64,000 nucleotides of DNA, from the NCBI RefSeq assembly GCF_000969985.1, contig NZ_CP009526.1:496001-560000 (forward strand), given 5' to 3'. Positions 1-8,924 of this stretch are shown here, one piece after another. Positions within the stretch are counted from its first letter, which is position 1. Every line of letters begins with the position of its first letter. This DNA is from Methanosarcina barkeri str. Wiesmoor. Its GTDB lineage: Archaea > Halobacteriota > Methanosarcinia > Methanosarcinales > Methanosarcinaceae. The position numbers and the translations under genes were made by a program. The notes beneath the pieces were generated by a model that saw only the letters and a program-made list of their open reading frames with translations, did not search any database and was not told the origin of the DNA.

Positions 1-1
1 T

Positions 2-469
2 CCACCTGCCGTGACGACAACTTTCCAGTGGATCACAGCGCTGATATTCGTGACAGGTGGCCTGATCTTCCTGGTGATAGGCCCGCTGCTCACAAAGAAA
101 AGGTTGTTCTGTAGCTTTATATGTCCACTTATGCCTGCCAATACTTTAATTGGGGTCATCAATCCGTTTAAGGTAAAAATCGACACAGACCTATGCAAGA
201 ACTGTGGCTTGTGCGTGAAAAGTTGTGAGCTGTTCGCGATCACCAAAGAATCGCTTGCGAAGGGAGAAACGACGATCGAGTGTGCCAAGTGTGGAAAATG
301 TATGGACAAATGCCCTGCAGGTGCGATCGATTACAAGCTGATGTTTACTGACCAGAACATAAGATTATTTTTTATTCCGCTGGCAATTATCTTTAACCTG
401 GTCATTGTATCGAGCTTCATATGGATGATTGTGCACTACCTGATGACCGGTGAGATCGGGAGTTTCTGA
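2..469 (+). CDS. NapH/MauN-like 4Fe-4S membrane protein (5' end outside window)
   Basis: The reading frame is open to the left edge, so the gene starts upstream; the in-frame GTG at 11 is not a convincing start. The visible part has a membrane segment, a CSFICPLMP motif typical of NapH-type proteins, then two ferredoxin motifs (CKNCGLCVKSC and CAKCGKCMDKCP) and a C-terminal hydrophobic helix. NapH-family proteins are membrane-bound electron carriers that pass electrons between the quinone or phenazine pool and soluble or extracytoplasmic partners. Here the following small membrane protein and DsbD-like gene suggest a role in thiol or electron transfer across the membrane. The electron partner cannot be told from the sequence. 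Confidence 0.8.
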   Translation, partial: PPAVTTTFQWITALIFVTGGLIFLVIGPLLTKKRLFCSFICPLMPANTLIGVINPFKVKIDTDLCKNCGLCVKSCELFAITKESLAKGETTIECAKCGKCMDKCPAGAIDYKLMFTDQNIRLFFIPLAIIFNLVIVSSFIWMIVHYLMTGEIGSF

Positions 470-497
470 TAATTGCATTTCTTATTGACTGGTAATA

Positions 498-608
498 ATG
501 GAAGTTTCTGAAATGGCTATTGATAAAAAAAATATCAGGATATGGGTAATGTATCTGTACATGTTTCTCATTGTGATCGTTGGCTTTTCTTTGTTAGCAA
601 AGTCATGA
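498..608 (+). CDS. Small single-pass membrane protein (36 aa)
   Basis: A 36-codon frame begins with ATG 28 bases after the NapH-like gene and ends 10 bases before the DsbD-like gene. It has a short charged N-terminus (IDKKNIR) followed by one hydrophobic helix (YMFLIVIVGFSLL) and ends AKS. Its position inside a tightly packed operon of membrane redox proteins makes it likely to be a real small subunit rather than chance. I do not recognise a family. Confidence 0.45.
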   Translation: MEVSEMAIDKKNIRIWVMYLYMFLIVIVGFSLLAKS

Positions 609-618
609 GCGGTGGCTG

Positions 619-1227
619 ATGATCATAGAGGCTATTTCCCAGGGCATGTTGCTAGGTTTGTCTACAGGTATTTTCTGTCTGGTCACCTGTGCTCCTGTAT
701 ATGTGCCTTTTGTCCTATCGGAAGATCGAAAGTTGCGGCAGAGTATACTGGCCATCGGAGAGATTGCAATGGGTAGGCTAATTGCTTATCTGTTTTTTGG
801 CCTGATCCTGGGAATTCTCGGCAAGCAGATAGACGGTCCATGGCTCAACAGAGCTATAGGGATTGCTATGGTTCTGCTGTCCGTCCTGATGCTAGCCTTC
901 GTGGCGGTAAAAAAATGTCCTCACTTCGGGTTGTGTAAGCTGAGTAAAAAATACGTGAATTATCCTGCTTTCTTTGGCTTCCTGACAGGAATCAATGTGT
1001 GCCCTCCATTCCTTCTGGCGATGTCTGCAGCTCTGTCTTATGTCAGTATTGCAGGCAGCATATTGCTATTTGGAGGATTTTTTGTTGGAACCTCGTTTTA
1101 TCTCATATTGCTGGTGCCGCTGGGCCTCGCAGCTAAAGTAGAAAGTATCAGGCAGATCGGGCTGATTACAACAGTAATGTCAGGAATAATGTTTCTCGCA
1201 CTGGGAATGGGATACCTGCTATTATGA
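619..1227 (+). CDS. DsbD/CcdA-like transmembrane protein (TauE/SafE-related)
   Basis: 202 residues with about six hydrophobic helices. Two conserved cysteine-proline sites, CLVTCAPVYVPF near residue 20 and NVCPPF near residue 126, match the DsbD_2/cytochrome c biogenesis transmembrane family, in which paired membrane cysteines carry reducing equivalents across the membrane. Two further cysteines occur in KKCPHFGLC. It follows the NapH-like ferredoxin protein and a 36-aa membrane protein on the same strand, so electrons from ferredoxin could be passed to thiols outside the cell; that link is inference. The ATG at 619 follows a GGTGG stretch. Confidence 0.7.
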   Translation: MIIEAISQGMLLGLSTGIFCLVTCAPVYVPFVLSEDRKLRQSILAIGEIAMGRLIAYLFFGLILGILGKQIDGPWLNRAIGIAMVLLSVLMLAFVAVKKCPHFGLCKLSKKYVNYPAFFGFLTGINVCPPFLLAMSAALSYVSIAGSILLFGGFFVGTSFYLILLVPLGLAAKVESIRQIGLITTVMSGIMFLALGMGYLLL

Positions 1228-1627
1228 AGATAGATTCATTTTAGTGATTTTTTGAGTTTCCGATTTTACAGAACTTTTGGTGTAGAACTTTTGGCGCATT
1301 ACTCTATCTATGTCTCTTACAATTTTGATCTACAATTTTGATCTACAATTTTGATCCTACAATTTTGATATAAGATTTTCCAAACCAAAAGTTGCGCGTA
1401 CTCTGGTAAAACTGCAGCTTATGTTAATACTCCTTACTGCAGAAAAGGCTCCCAATACAGAAAAGGCCTGAAAACAGAAAGGGCAGGTAAAAGTATAAAG
1501 TTCTACAGAAAAATGGTAAGCACGTCAGAAAGAAAGAGAGTGAAAATAGTTTGCGCAGGTTAATTTGAAGTAAGTAGATACTTCAAAAACAGTTTTTAAG
1601 GCTAGTTAGAATAGATAAATGATTAAG
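1228..1627. other. Gene-free interval with short repeats
   Basis: No credible gene is seen in these 400 bases between the DsbD-like gene and the tRNA. It contains a doubled GAACTTTTGG near 1271-1293 and the 13-bp tandem repeat listed separately, then A-rich sequence with recurring CAGAAA words. Confidence 0.6.
1318..1370. repeat. 13-bp tandem repeat, 4 units
   Basis: The unit TACAATTTTGATC occurs four times in a row, the third unit carrying one extra C and the fourth ending in ATA. It lies in the gene-free interval downstream of the DsbD-like gene. Confidence 0.9.
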
Positions 1628-1702
1628 CGGGCTCGAAGGGATTTGAACCCCCGACGTCTGGGTTAGAAGCCCAGCGCTATATCCTGGCTAAGCCACGAGC
1701 CC
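1628..1702 (-). tRNA. tRNA-Arg (anticodon UCU)
   Basis: Read on the minus strand, a GGGCUCG acceptor arm pairs with CGAGCCC, the anticodon arm is CUGGG-CUUCUAA-CCCAG giving anticodon UCU, and the T arm contains GGGGGUUCAAAUCCC. Length is about 75 nt with a G discriminator; CCA is not encoded. The loop sequence and stems are canonical and no intron is visible. It decodes AGA and AGG arginine codons. Confidence 0.95.
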
Positions 1703-1703
1703 T

Positions 1704-2051
1704 GTTTGCTTTTCTTAGTACGGAATACGAAATAAGCGTTCTAACATAAAAGCTTTTTGTATGGATACATTAATTGGGACTGTAATTATCTTAAAATATT
1801 TATATAGAAGCGGAATTGTAATATATATTTAGTATATACTGACTTATTCGGCATTTTACTTAGGAATTTGCCAGTATGGAAACTTCCCTGAGGCTTTGAA
1901 TTTTTAAAACCCCGCGCAGAGCTTACATACTGTCAATGAGTGAAAAAGTAAATGGTTTATAGGGTTTGCATATTACAATCATATTTATTGACATTATCAA
2001 GAAAATAAGTAAACTCTATAAAGTAGTAAGATTGCAAAGGATTGTTCGCAA
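1704..2051. promoter_or_regulatory. AT-rich leader upstream of ilvE
   Basis: No gene is seen. AATATTTATATAG near 1795-1808 resembles an archaeal TATA box and would give an ilvE transcript a long untranslated leader of roughly 200 bases; further TATA-like words (AATATATATTTAGTATATAC) lie at 1819-1840. Which of these is used cannot be told. Confidence 0.35.
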
Positions 2052-2930
2052 ATGAGTGAGTTATTGATCTACTTGGATGGGAAGTTTGTTCCCAAATCCG
2101 AAGCCAAAGTTTCGGTCTACGACCATGGTTTCCTCTACGGCGACGGTGTTTTTGAAGGCATAAGGGCATACAACGGCCGTGTCTTTAAGTTAAAAGAGCA
2201 CGTTGACAGGCTTTATGACTCGGCAAAGGCAATTGCAATGGATATCCCCCTTACAAAGGAAGAAATGAGTGAAGCAATACTTGAAACCCTCAGGAAAAAT
2301 AACCTTAAAGATGCATACATCCGTCCTGTTGTTTCGAGAGGGGTTGGAGATCTCGGGCTTGACCCCCGCAATTGTGGAAAACCCTGCGTGGTTGTCATAG
2401 CCCAGGGTTGGGGAGCCATGTACGGCGACCTGTATGAAGTCGGACTCAAAGCCGTCAGTGTCTGTGTCCGGAGAAATGCTCCTGATGCTATATCCCCTAA
2501 TATCAAGTCTCTGAACTACCTGAACAATATCCTGGCAAAGATTGAAGCCAATGAAAAAGGAGGAGACGAAGCCATTTTCCTGGATCATAACGGCTTTGTC
2601 TGTGAGGGTTCAGGAGATAATATCTTCGTAGTTAAGAATAATAAGGTTCTTACTCCCTATACAATCAGCAACTTAAAAGGGGTTACCAGAGCCACAGCTA
2701 TCGAGCTTCTTGATGAGATGGGATACAAAGTCATCGAAGCAAATCTCGGCCTATTTGACCTTTACACAGCCGATGAAGTTTTTGTCACAGGCACTGCAGC
2801 TGAAGCTGCTCCTATAACCAGACTTGACGGTAGGGTTATAGGTACAGGCAAACCCGGGCCTATGACACTGAAGATGGCTAAAGCTTTTGAGAAAATAACC
2901 CAGAGTACGGGCGCACCAATTTATAAATAA
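2052..2930 (+). CDS. ilvE: Branched-chain amino acid aminotransferase
   Basis: This 292-residue protein matches the class IV PLP-dependent aminotransferases and has the usual full length. It transfers the amino group between glutamate and the 2-oxo acids of valine, leucine and isoleucine, the last step of branched-chain amino acid synthesis in the cytoplasm. Visible signatures are [18 protein letters not shown] near residues 23-40, the PLP lysine in [10 protein letters not shown] (about Lys152), and EGSGDNIF near residue 190. ATG at 2052 is preceded by AAGGA. It stands alone with a long leader upstream. The family also contains D-amino acid transaminase and aminodeoxychorismate lyase, but the motif set fits IlvE best. 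Confidence 0.93.
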   Translation: MSELLIYLDGKFVPKSEAKVSVYDHGFLYGDGVFEGIRAYNGRVFKLKEHVDRLYDSAKAIAMDIPLTKEEMSEAILETLRKNNLKDAYIRPVVSRGVGDLGLDPRNCGKPCVVVIAQGWGAMYGDLYEVGLKAVSVCVRRNAPDAISPNIKSLNYLNNILAKIEANEKGGDEAIFLDHNGFVCEGSGDNIFVVKNNKVLTPYTISNLKGVTRATAIELLDEMGYKVIEANLGLFDLYTADEVFVTGTAAEAAPITRLDGRVIGTGKPGPMTLKMAKAFEKITQSTGAPIYK

Positions 2931-3341
2931 ACAGGCAGCTCTGAAAAATGAAAGAAACAAAAAGGGCAATAAAATCAAGCGGGGTTTTTCCCGCCACGAT
3001 TTTTTTGGACAATTTTCTGAAGCAGTTTTTGTCTGAGCCTTTTTTTAAGTTCCTACTTAAGCTGTTTTAAGTCCCTTTTGAGTTTCTTTTAAGTTCGTGT
3101 TTATTTATGTTCTATGTCCTTTGACTTTCTACTTAGTTTCTATTTGGACTAATTTTGAATTTTTATTTAATCTGTTACCTGGACTAATTTTGAGTTTCTT
3201 TTTAAACTTCGATTTGAGCAGCTCTTAACTAACTTGCCTTCCTGATTTTTCGAGGAGGAAAAAGTGAGTATAAAACATGCCCGGAAATGCTATTAAACTA
3301 GAAAACTTATCTGAAGGCCTATAAATTAGGGTTGAATTTCT
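2931..3341. other. T-rich interval with degenerate repeats
   Basis: No gene is seen between ilvE and the MoeA fusion. TTTTAAGT words recur at 3050-3095, and TGGACTAATTTTGA followed by A/G-TTT occurs twice, near 3145 and 3180. T-runs directly after ilvE may serve as a transcription end. Confidence 0.5.
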
Positions 3342-5270
3342 ATGAAACGCAAAGAATTTCGGAAACTGATCTCTGTAGAGAAAGCACGTGAAATAATTAA
3401 CAGCCTGCAGGTTCTTCCCAGGCAGGAAAGCTTAGCCCTTGAAAACGCTTACGGTGAAATCCTTGCAGAGGATATTGTTACCGAAATTAATGTCCCTCCT
3501 TTTCCAAGAGCTATAATGGATGGGTATGCAGTTAGGGCAGAGGATACGTATGCGTGCAGCGAAACTGAGCCTGTAAAACTCAAACTTCTGGGAAACGTCC
3601 AGGCCGGGTCGAATGAAAAATTCAAGGTTTCATCGGGGGAATCCGTGGAAATATCTACAGGAGCGCCGATTCCTGAAGGAGCTAACGCTGTGGTCATGGT
3701 TGAATATAGTTCTGAAGGAGACAGCACCGTATCGATTTACAGTCCTGTAACTGTGGGAGAAAATATCATGAAAGCCGGTTCGGACATCCGGAAGGGAGAG
3801 CGTGTTCTCAGGGCAGGACGAAAGCTTGGGATCAGGGAAATCGGAGTACTTGCTTCTGTTGGGAAAAAGGATGTGCCTGTCTCTAAACTACAGGTCGGGA
3901 TAATCTCAACTGGAGACGAGCTTGTGCATCCCGGAGAAAAACTTACTCCCGGAAAGATATACGATGCAAACTCTTACACGTTATATGCCGGTATACATGA
4001 ATGTGGAGCTTTCCCTCTGCTTTACGGGATTGTAGAAGATAACGAGGCAGCCATGAAAGAGGCACTTGAAACTGCGGTTTCGGAGTGTGACCTGATTCTG
4101 ACTTCTGGAAGCACGTCATCGGGATCTGGAGACGTGATGTACAGGCTCATAGATGAAATAGGAGAAACCCTTGCCCACGGCATAAGTATAAAACCTGGAA
4201 AACCTGTGGTCATTGGAATAATAAAAGGTGTCCCCATAATAGGGCTGCCCGGAAACCCTACCTCTGCATTAATGATTTTTAACGAATTTGTAGCTCCCCT
4301 TCTTAGAAAAGCCCTTGGAGAAGATAAAGTGCTTAAAAAAACGGAAAAAGGAATTATGGGCACAGTTTTCCGTTCCGAAGGAAGACAGCAATTTCTCCCA
4401 GTAGGCTTGATCCGGGAAAGGGTTTATCCAGCAGACAAAGGCTCAGGCGCTATCACATCTCTTTCCGGGGCAGATGGCTTTATTGAAATTCCATCCAGTA
4501 CAGAGTTTATCGAAGCGGGAACTCCCGTAGAAGTGACTCTTTTCGGGAAGGTTGAAAAACCTGATCTCCTGATAGCAGGCGGTTTCTGTCCTGGCTTTGA
4601 CCTGCTTGAAGACCTTAGTGGACTTCGTCTCAGGACCCTTTACACAAGTTCAAGTGGAGGCTTTAGCGCAATTGCCGCAAATACAGCAGATATTGCAGGC
4701 GTGAATATGCCGTCACAAGACTCCAGGGGGCCGGATGGAATCCTTTATAACATCCCTACAATCGAGAATATGGGACTTTTAGACATTGCTCTTGTCAAAG
4801 GGTACAGGCGGGAAGTAGGGCTTCTTGTCAGGCAGGATAGCCCGGTTTCCGGGCTTTCGGATCTTCCGGGAAAACAACTGATTAACCGGAACCGGGGTTC
4901 AGGCACAAGAGCTCTATTAGACCTGAAAATTACAGAATTTGTAGCTGGAAAGGGAATTAGTAAAAAGGAGTTTACAGATTCGATTCCTGGTTATACATCT
5001 GGAGCAAAATCAGAGGTAGCTGTCTGTGAAGCCGTTGTCTCCGGAAAGGCTGAGGTAGGTGTAGGAATAAGAAACTGTACCAAAAAGAACGGTCTCAAAT
5101 TTGTAAAATTTGCAGAAGAAGAATACGATTTCCTTATAAAGAAGGAAATTCTGGAAACTCCCGAAGTCCGCAGGTTTCTGGAAGTTCTTAATTCCCCAGA
5201 ATTCGCTTCAAAGCTTCCCGATGGGCTGCATGTGTATGAGAGGACAGGAGAAATAATTTTCTTTGAATAA
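3342..5270 (+). CDS. moeA: MoeA molybdopterin molybdotransferase fused to a PBP-like domain
   Basis: This is a 642-residue fusion. Residues 1 to about 400 are a complete MoeA (PPFPRAIMDGYAVRAEDT, ISTGDELV, TSGSTSSGSGDVMY, GLPGNPTSAL), which inserts molybdate or tungstate into adenylylated molybdopterin. Residues from about 403 to the end form a periplasmic-binding-protein-like domain (LLIAGGFCPGFDLLEDL, NRNRGSGTRALLDL) of the type found C-terminal to MoeA and in molybdate-sensing regulators. Methanogens need this cofactor for formylmethanofuran dehydrogenase. The extra domain may bind the metal oxyanion or pass it to the MoeA site; that is inference. The gene is isolated on both sides. Confidence 0.9.
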   Translation: MKRKEFRKLISVEKAREIINSLQVLPRQESLALENAYGEILAEDIVTEINVPPFPRAIMDGYAVRAEDTYACSETEPVKLKLLGNVQAGSNEKFKVSSGESVEISTGAPIPEGANAVVMVEYSSEGDSTVSIYSPVTVGENIMKAGSDIRKGERVLRAGRKLGIREIGVLASVGKKDVPVSKLQVGIISTGDELVHPGEKLTPGKIYDANSYTLYAGIHECGAFPLLYGIVEDNEAAMKEALETAVSECDLILTSGSTSSGSGDVMYRLIDEIGETLAHGISIKPGKPVVIGIIKGVPIIGLPGNPTSALMIFNEFVAPLLRKALGEDKVLKKTEKGIMGTVFRSEGRQQFLPVGLIRERVYPADKGSGAITSLSGADGFIEIPSSTEFIEAGTPVEVTLFGKVEKPDLLIAGGFCPGFDLLEDLSGLRLRTLYTSSSGGFSAIAANTADIAGVNMPSQDSRGPDGILYNIPTIENMGLLDIALVKGYRREVGLLVRQDSPVSGLSDLPGKQLINRNRGSGTRALLDLKITEFVAGKGISKKEFTDSIPGYTSGAKSEVAVCEAVVSGKAEVGVGIRNCTKKNGLKFVKFAEEEYDFLIKKEILETPEVRRFLEVLNSPEFASKLPDGLHVYERTGEIIFFE

Positions 5271-5686
5271 AAAATAATCTTAACTATAGAAGAGATTGTC
5301 TCTTTGAGACAGTCCCTTTGAATAAGAGGGGTAGTCTCTTTGAGACAGCACCTTTCTTAAATAATGGACAGGCTCTTGAACAGGCTTTTGGTGAATAAAC
5401 TTTCGCCGGAAGTAGTTTTCAATAGGCTTGGGAGTAGTTTTCAATAAGCTTTAAATATTATTATAATTATTATGAAATATAAATGTTCTGAGTAGCCCTA
5501 TTATTCAGAACCACTAAATAAAACCATTCCATAGGTATATATATTGCATTCAACTATTCAGGATAAAATATCCAGATACGGATCTCTTTTGGATCAAAAA
5601 GGGTTTGTAGAGACCGCTTGGACACGGTTTCTTTTTCTAATTAATATGAAAATCATTTCTTTAGTCCCTAAATCGGCAGGTTCCAG
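5271..5686. other. Interval with two small hairpins and an AT-rich promoter region
   Basis: Two nearly identical palindromes built on GTCTCTTTGAGAC lie at 5297-5311 and 5334-5346, just after the MoeA fusion, and may end its transcript. Further right, TTAAATATTATTATAATTATTATG and TAGGTATATATATTG are TATA-like and precede the DRG gene. Confidence 0.4.
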
Positions 5687-6781
5687 ATGAGCAGCATACA
5701 GGAGCAAATACAGGAAATCGAAGACGAAATTCGAAAGACCCAGTACAATAAAGCAACTTCCCATCACATAGGCCGTCTTAAAGCCAAGATCGCTCGCCTG
5801 CGAGATGAGATCGAGAAAAAAGCCTCGGCAAGAGGAGGAGGGGAAGGGTACTCGGTCAGAAAATCAGGAGATGGAACTGTAACACTTGTAGGTTTTCCAT
5901 CAGTAGGAAAATCTACGCTTCTGAACAAAATCACGGGTGCCAATTCTGCAGTGGGTGCATATGAGTTTACTACCCTTACAGTTGTGCCAGGAGTGCTGGA
6001 ACATAAAGGGGCAACAATTCAGTTCCTTGATGTCCCAGGGCTTGTAAAAGGCGCTTCTTCAGGACGTGGGCGTGGAAGGGAAGTCATATCAGTTATCAGG
6101 AACTCTGATATGGTTATATTTTTGCTTGATGTCTTCCAGCCAAAGCATTACGATGTACTTATGGACGAACTTTATCAGGCCGGAATTCGCATAGACCAGG
6201 AGCCCCCTGATGTAGTAATCAAGAAAAAAGAACGGGGCGGGATAGAGATCAACTCAACCGTTGACCTTGACCTGGATGAGGAAACTATCAAGGCTGTGCT
6301 GGATGAGTATAAGATCCACAACGCAAGTGTACTTATAAGAGATAACATAACAGTTGACCAGCTTATTGACGTTGTCCTGGACAACCGCAGCTATGTCAGG
6401 TCTCTAATAGCTGTTAACAAGGTTGACCTTGCCTATCCCCAATTGATCGAAGAATGCAGAAAGCTATACCCTAACGCGATCTTTATTTCAGCTCATGAGG
6501 GCATAAATATCGAGACTCTCAAAGACTCTATTTACGACAGGTTGGGTTTCATTCGGGTCTACTTAAAACCACAGGGCCAGTCTGCAGACATGGAAGAGCC
6601 CCTGATAGTTATGAGCGGAACCAATATAGGCCAGATTTGCGATCGCCTGCACAGGGATTTCCGCAGGAAGTTCCGATATGCCCAAGTCTGGGGTGACTCT
6701 GCAAAGCACCCGGGGCAGAGAGTAGGCATTGATCATAGAATGCAGGATGAGGATATTCTTACAATTATCATCCAGAAGTAA
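5687..6781 (+). CDS. DRG-family (Obg-like) GTP-binding protein
   Basis: This 364-residue GTPase matches the archaeal/eukaryotic DRG family at full length. An N-terminal basic coiled region (residues 1-60) precedes the G domain with G1 GFPSVGKST near residue 69, G3 DVPGLVKG, G4 NKVD and the DRG-type GRGRGREV. A TGS domain occupies roughly the last 75 residues (PLIVMSGTNIGQICDRLH to DEDILTIIIQK). Family members bind ribosomes or RNA and assist translation or stalled-ribosome handling. It is a single gene. Confidence 0.93.
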   Translation: MSSIQEQIQEIEDEIRKTQYNKATSHHIGRLKAKIARLRDEIEKKASARGGGEGYSVRKSGDGTVTLVGFPSVGKSTLLNKITGANSAVGAYEFTTLTVVPGVLEHKGATIQFLDVPGLVKGASSGRGRGREVISVIRNSDMVIFLLDVFQPKHYDVLMDELYQAGIRIDQEPPDVVIKKKERGGIEINSTVDLDLDEETIKAVLDEYKIHNASVLIRDNITVDQLIDVVLDNRSYVRSLIAVNKVDLAYPQLIEECRKLYPNAIFISAHEGINIETLKDSIYDRLGFIRVYLKPQGQSADMEEPLIVMSGTNIGQICDRLHRDFRRKFRYAQVWGDSAKHPGQRVGIDHRMQDEDILTIIIQK

Positions 6782-7112
6782 ACATTCTGAAGTAAAATTA
6801 GTAAACATCCAGAAGTAAAAGAAGTAACGGAAATACAAAGAGAAAAACGGAGACGCGAAAAAGAAATATCTGGTCCTTTCGCATCCCGCATTTTTTTGAG
6901 TTTATACACTCTCAAAGGCCTGTACTGTTTTGAGTTTATACGCTCTCAAAGGCCTGTGCTGTTTTGGAAGTGTTTGAAAAAACACTTTTTTCCGGTTATT
7001 TTTGAAATTCATACAGTTTCTGGCTTCAATTTTTTCCTCAAACTCGACAGCAAATTCAGCCGGGATTTTTCTGGGTATACTTCTATAATTTATTCTAAGA
7101 ACTTTATGGGTT
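6782..7112. other. Interval between convergent genes with a doubled 34-bp sequence
   Basis: The DRG and permease genes converge here. CATTCTGAAGTAAAA and CATCCAGAAGTAAAA follow DRG, and a 34-bp direct repeat lies at 6894-6962. No gene is supported. Confidence 0.5.
6894..6962. repeat. 34-bp direct repeat, 2 units
   Basis: Two tandem copies begin TTTTGAGTTTATAC and differ at only two positions (ACTCTC versus GCTCTC, GTACTG versus GTGCTG). Each contains GAGT...ACTC inverted arms, so RNA from either strand could fold into two hairpins between the two convergent genes. Confidence 0.85.
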
Positions 7113-8381
7113 TTAAAAGTTAAGGAAGATTAAGTAGGTAATAGCATCCAAAATAGTAAGTAAAACTCCAATTTTAGAGAATTCGGCAAATGATAGAGTA
7201 TTTCCTTCTTTTTCCGCGTTTTGGATAATTATAACATTGCTTGCAGCTCCAAGGATCAAAAGGTTTCCCGCAATTGTACTTCCTGCAGCAAGCGCCATCA
7301 GTTGCCCTTGAGAAACTGTACTGCCCATGGCAGGCAGATAGAGCGCAACAAAGGGGACATTAGATATAAGTTGGCTGAGCCCAATGCTGAGCGCGAGAAT
7401 CATTGACACAGAGCCTAACTGAGGAGACATTCTGGCAAGCAATTCCTGGCATGCTCCGGAAATCCATACGCTTTTCATTAGCACAAACATTGAAACAAAG
7501 AAAACTAGGGTTGACCAGTCAATATTTTTCAGGACCTCAATGCGTTTTCTACTGAGCAGGACGGGCGATGCGGAGATAAGAGCAATCCAGCTCAAATCAA
7601 AGTCCCAGTCAGGGGAAAATTCCACCAGGAAAATCTTACAGGCTATGAGAACCAACAAAAGCAAAAGAGCAATTTTTGAAGCACGGGCAAGTTCAGGGTC
7701 ATTAATGACTTCTTCGGATTGAGTAAGGGTTGATTTTCCAAATTCTTCTCGGTAAAAGAGTTTTAGCACTGCGTAAGCAATTAAAAGACATATAAGGGTT
7801 GGCAGGGCGAGTGAACGCAAAAATATTACAAACGGGGAATCCAGGTTTCCACCGATTGCTATGAGGAGGTTCTGCGGGTTTCCAATAGGGCTCATAACGC
7901 TTCCTGTAGTTACCCCAAATGCCAGAGAAAAGAGCATGAGTTTGGGAGATACGTTGTACTTTCTGGCAAATCCCAGAACAAGTGGAGTGCCCATGATAGC
8001 CAGAGTATCATTCATGAGAATTGCAGAAAAAATTCCTGTAGAAAACAGCACAAGTAAAACAAGTTGATCCGTATTCTTTGCCCTGGAAACTATCCGGTTT
8101 CCGAGACAGGCAAGATACCCACTCATGTTAAGTGCTTCTCCTACGCAAAAAGCCCCGAAAAGGAAGATGAGCACATCCATATTAATCGCTTCAAGAGCTT
8201 CTTGGGGAGAAATCTCACCGAGCAACAGTACAAGTATCGCTCCAAAGGCCATGATTTGCCATATCTGCAGCCTTAAAGATCCTACTTGCCTGAGAGCGGT
8301 AAGTACAAAGACACCCAGAAGAATAAGCACGGAAAGGTCAGGTAAAGGTATAGGAGAAGACAGTATAAACTCTGCTGGCAT
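7113..8381 (-). CDS. SLC13/ArsB-NhaD superfamily anion permease
   Basis: A 422-residue polytopic membrane protein with about ten to eleven hydrophobic helices. The duplicated-fold signatures of the ion transporter superfamily are seen (FLFGAFCVGEALNMSG, ILMNDTLAIMGTPLVL, SPIGNPQNLLIAIGG, and near the end GSTIAGNLLILGAASNVII), with NDT and SNV-type helical hairpins. Members export arsenite or move sodium, dicarboxylates or sulfate; the substrate cannot be assigned. I chose ATG at 8381; a GTG three codons earlier (8390) is equally open, and neither has a strong ribosome site. No arsenic regulator is nearby. Confidence 0.8.
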   Translation of the reverse strand: MPAEFILSSPIPLPDLSVLILLGVFVLTALRQVGSLRLQIWQIMAFGAILVLLLGEISPQEALEAINMDVLIFLFGAFCVGEALNMSGYLACLGNRIVSRAKNTDQLVLLVLFSTGIFSAILMNDTLAIMGTPLVLGFARKYNVSPKLMLFSLAFGVTTGSVMSPIGNPQNLLIAIGGNLDSPFVIFLRSLALPTLICLLIAYAVLKLFYREEFGKSTLTQSEEVINDPELARASKIALLLLLVLIACKIFLVEFSPDWDFDLSWIALISASPVLLSRKRIEVLKNIDWSTLVFFVSMFVLMKSVWISGACQELLARMSPQLGSVSMILALSIGLSQLISNVPFVALYLPAMGSTVSQGQLMALAAGSTIAGNLLILGAASNVIIIQNAEKEGNTLSFAEFSKIGVLLTILDAITYLIFLNF

Positions 8382-8466
8382 AGGACGCACGAACTTAACA
8401 ATATCTATTTAGAATGTGATTCCAGCTTATGTATAAAACTCCTGCGCTCATGGGCGAGTTTCTAAA

Positions 8467-8545
8467 ATAAATCAATTTTAGAATAAATCAATTTTAGAAT
8501 AAATCAATTTTAGAATAAATCAATTTTAGAATAAAGCAATTTTCA
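8467..8545. repeat. 16-bp tandem repeat, 5 units
   Basis: The unit ATAAATCAATTTTAGA is repeated five times, the last unit diverging (ATAAAGC). It sits between the divergent permease and HicB-like genes, so it lies in both promoter regions. Confidence 0.9.
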
Positions 8546-8597
8546 AGGATATAAAAAACACAAAACGTTTAAATGTAAATTGATAGACTTTTTAAAT

Positions 8598-8789
8598 ATG
8601 ACAATCTTTTTTCCTTTTTCTGCAACCATCCGTTATGAGGAAAGCTTTTTTATCTCAATCTGTCCTGAAGCTGATATAATTTGCAAGGGAATCACTATTG
8701 AAGAAGCTATTGAAAATCTAAAAAAAGAAGTGGAAAAATTCCTTGGTGAAGAACTGTCCCAGGGATTTTCGAAAATCATATTTTACTGA
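8598..8789 (+). CDS. HicB-like antitoxin-fold protein (orphan)
   Basis: 63 residues from ATG 8598; a TTG at 8580 is possible but less likely. The sequence FSATIRYEESFFISICPEAD, then ITIEEAIENLKKEVEKFL, matches the partial RNase H fold of HicB/UPF0150 proteins. HicB antitoxins neutralise HicA mRNA-cleaving toxins, but no HicA frame is seen next to it, so this is an orphan. It lacks the C-terminal DNA-binding part of longer HicBs. A 130-bp MITE begins two bases after its TGA, and the A of the stop codon is part of the MITE's target duplication. Confidence 0.65.
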   Translation: MTIFFPFSATIRYEESFFISICPEADIICKGITIEEAIENLKKEVEKFLGEELSQGFSKIIFY

Positions 8790-8791
8790 AT

Positions 8792-8921
8792 GAGCCTATC
8801 CCATAACTCAAAACTGCTTCTCTAAATCTCGAATAGGGAGTGATCAATGGTTTTCAGATCACGGAAAATAGTTCTGAAACTTTTATCTATTTGAGGATAA
8901 AATTGGTTTTGGGATAGGCTC
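8792..8921. mobile_element. 130-bp MITE, copy 1
   Basis: Terminal inverted repeats GAGCCTATCCCA and TGGGATAGGCTC bound exactly 130 bp, flanked by the 3-bp direct repeat AAT (8789-8791 and 8922-8924). There is no coding capacity. Copies with the same length and ends are at 35964-36093 and 60472-60601. The ends and 3-bp target duplication fit an IS5-like transposase acting in trans; no such transposase is in the window. Confidence 0.85.
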
Positions 8922-8924
8922 AAT

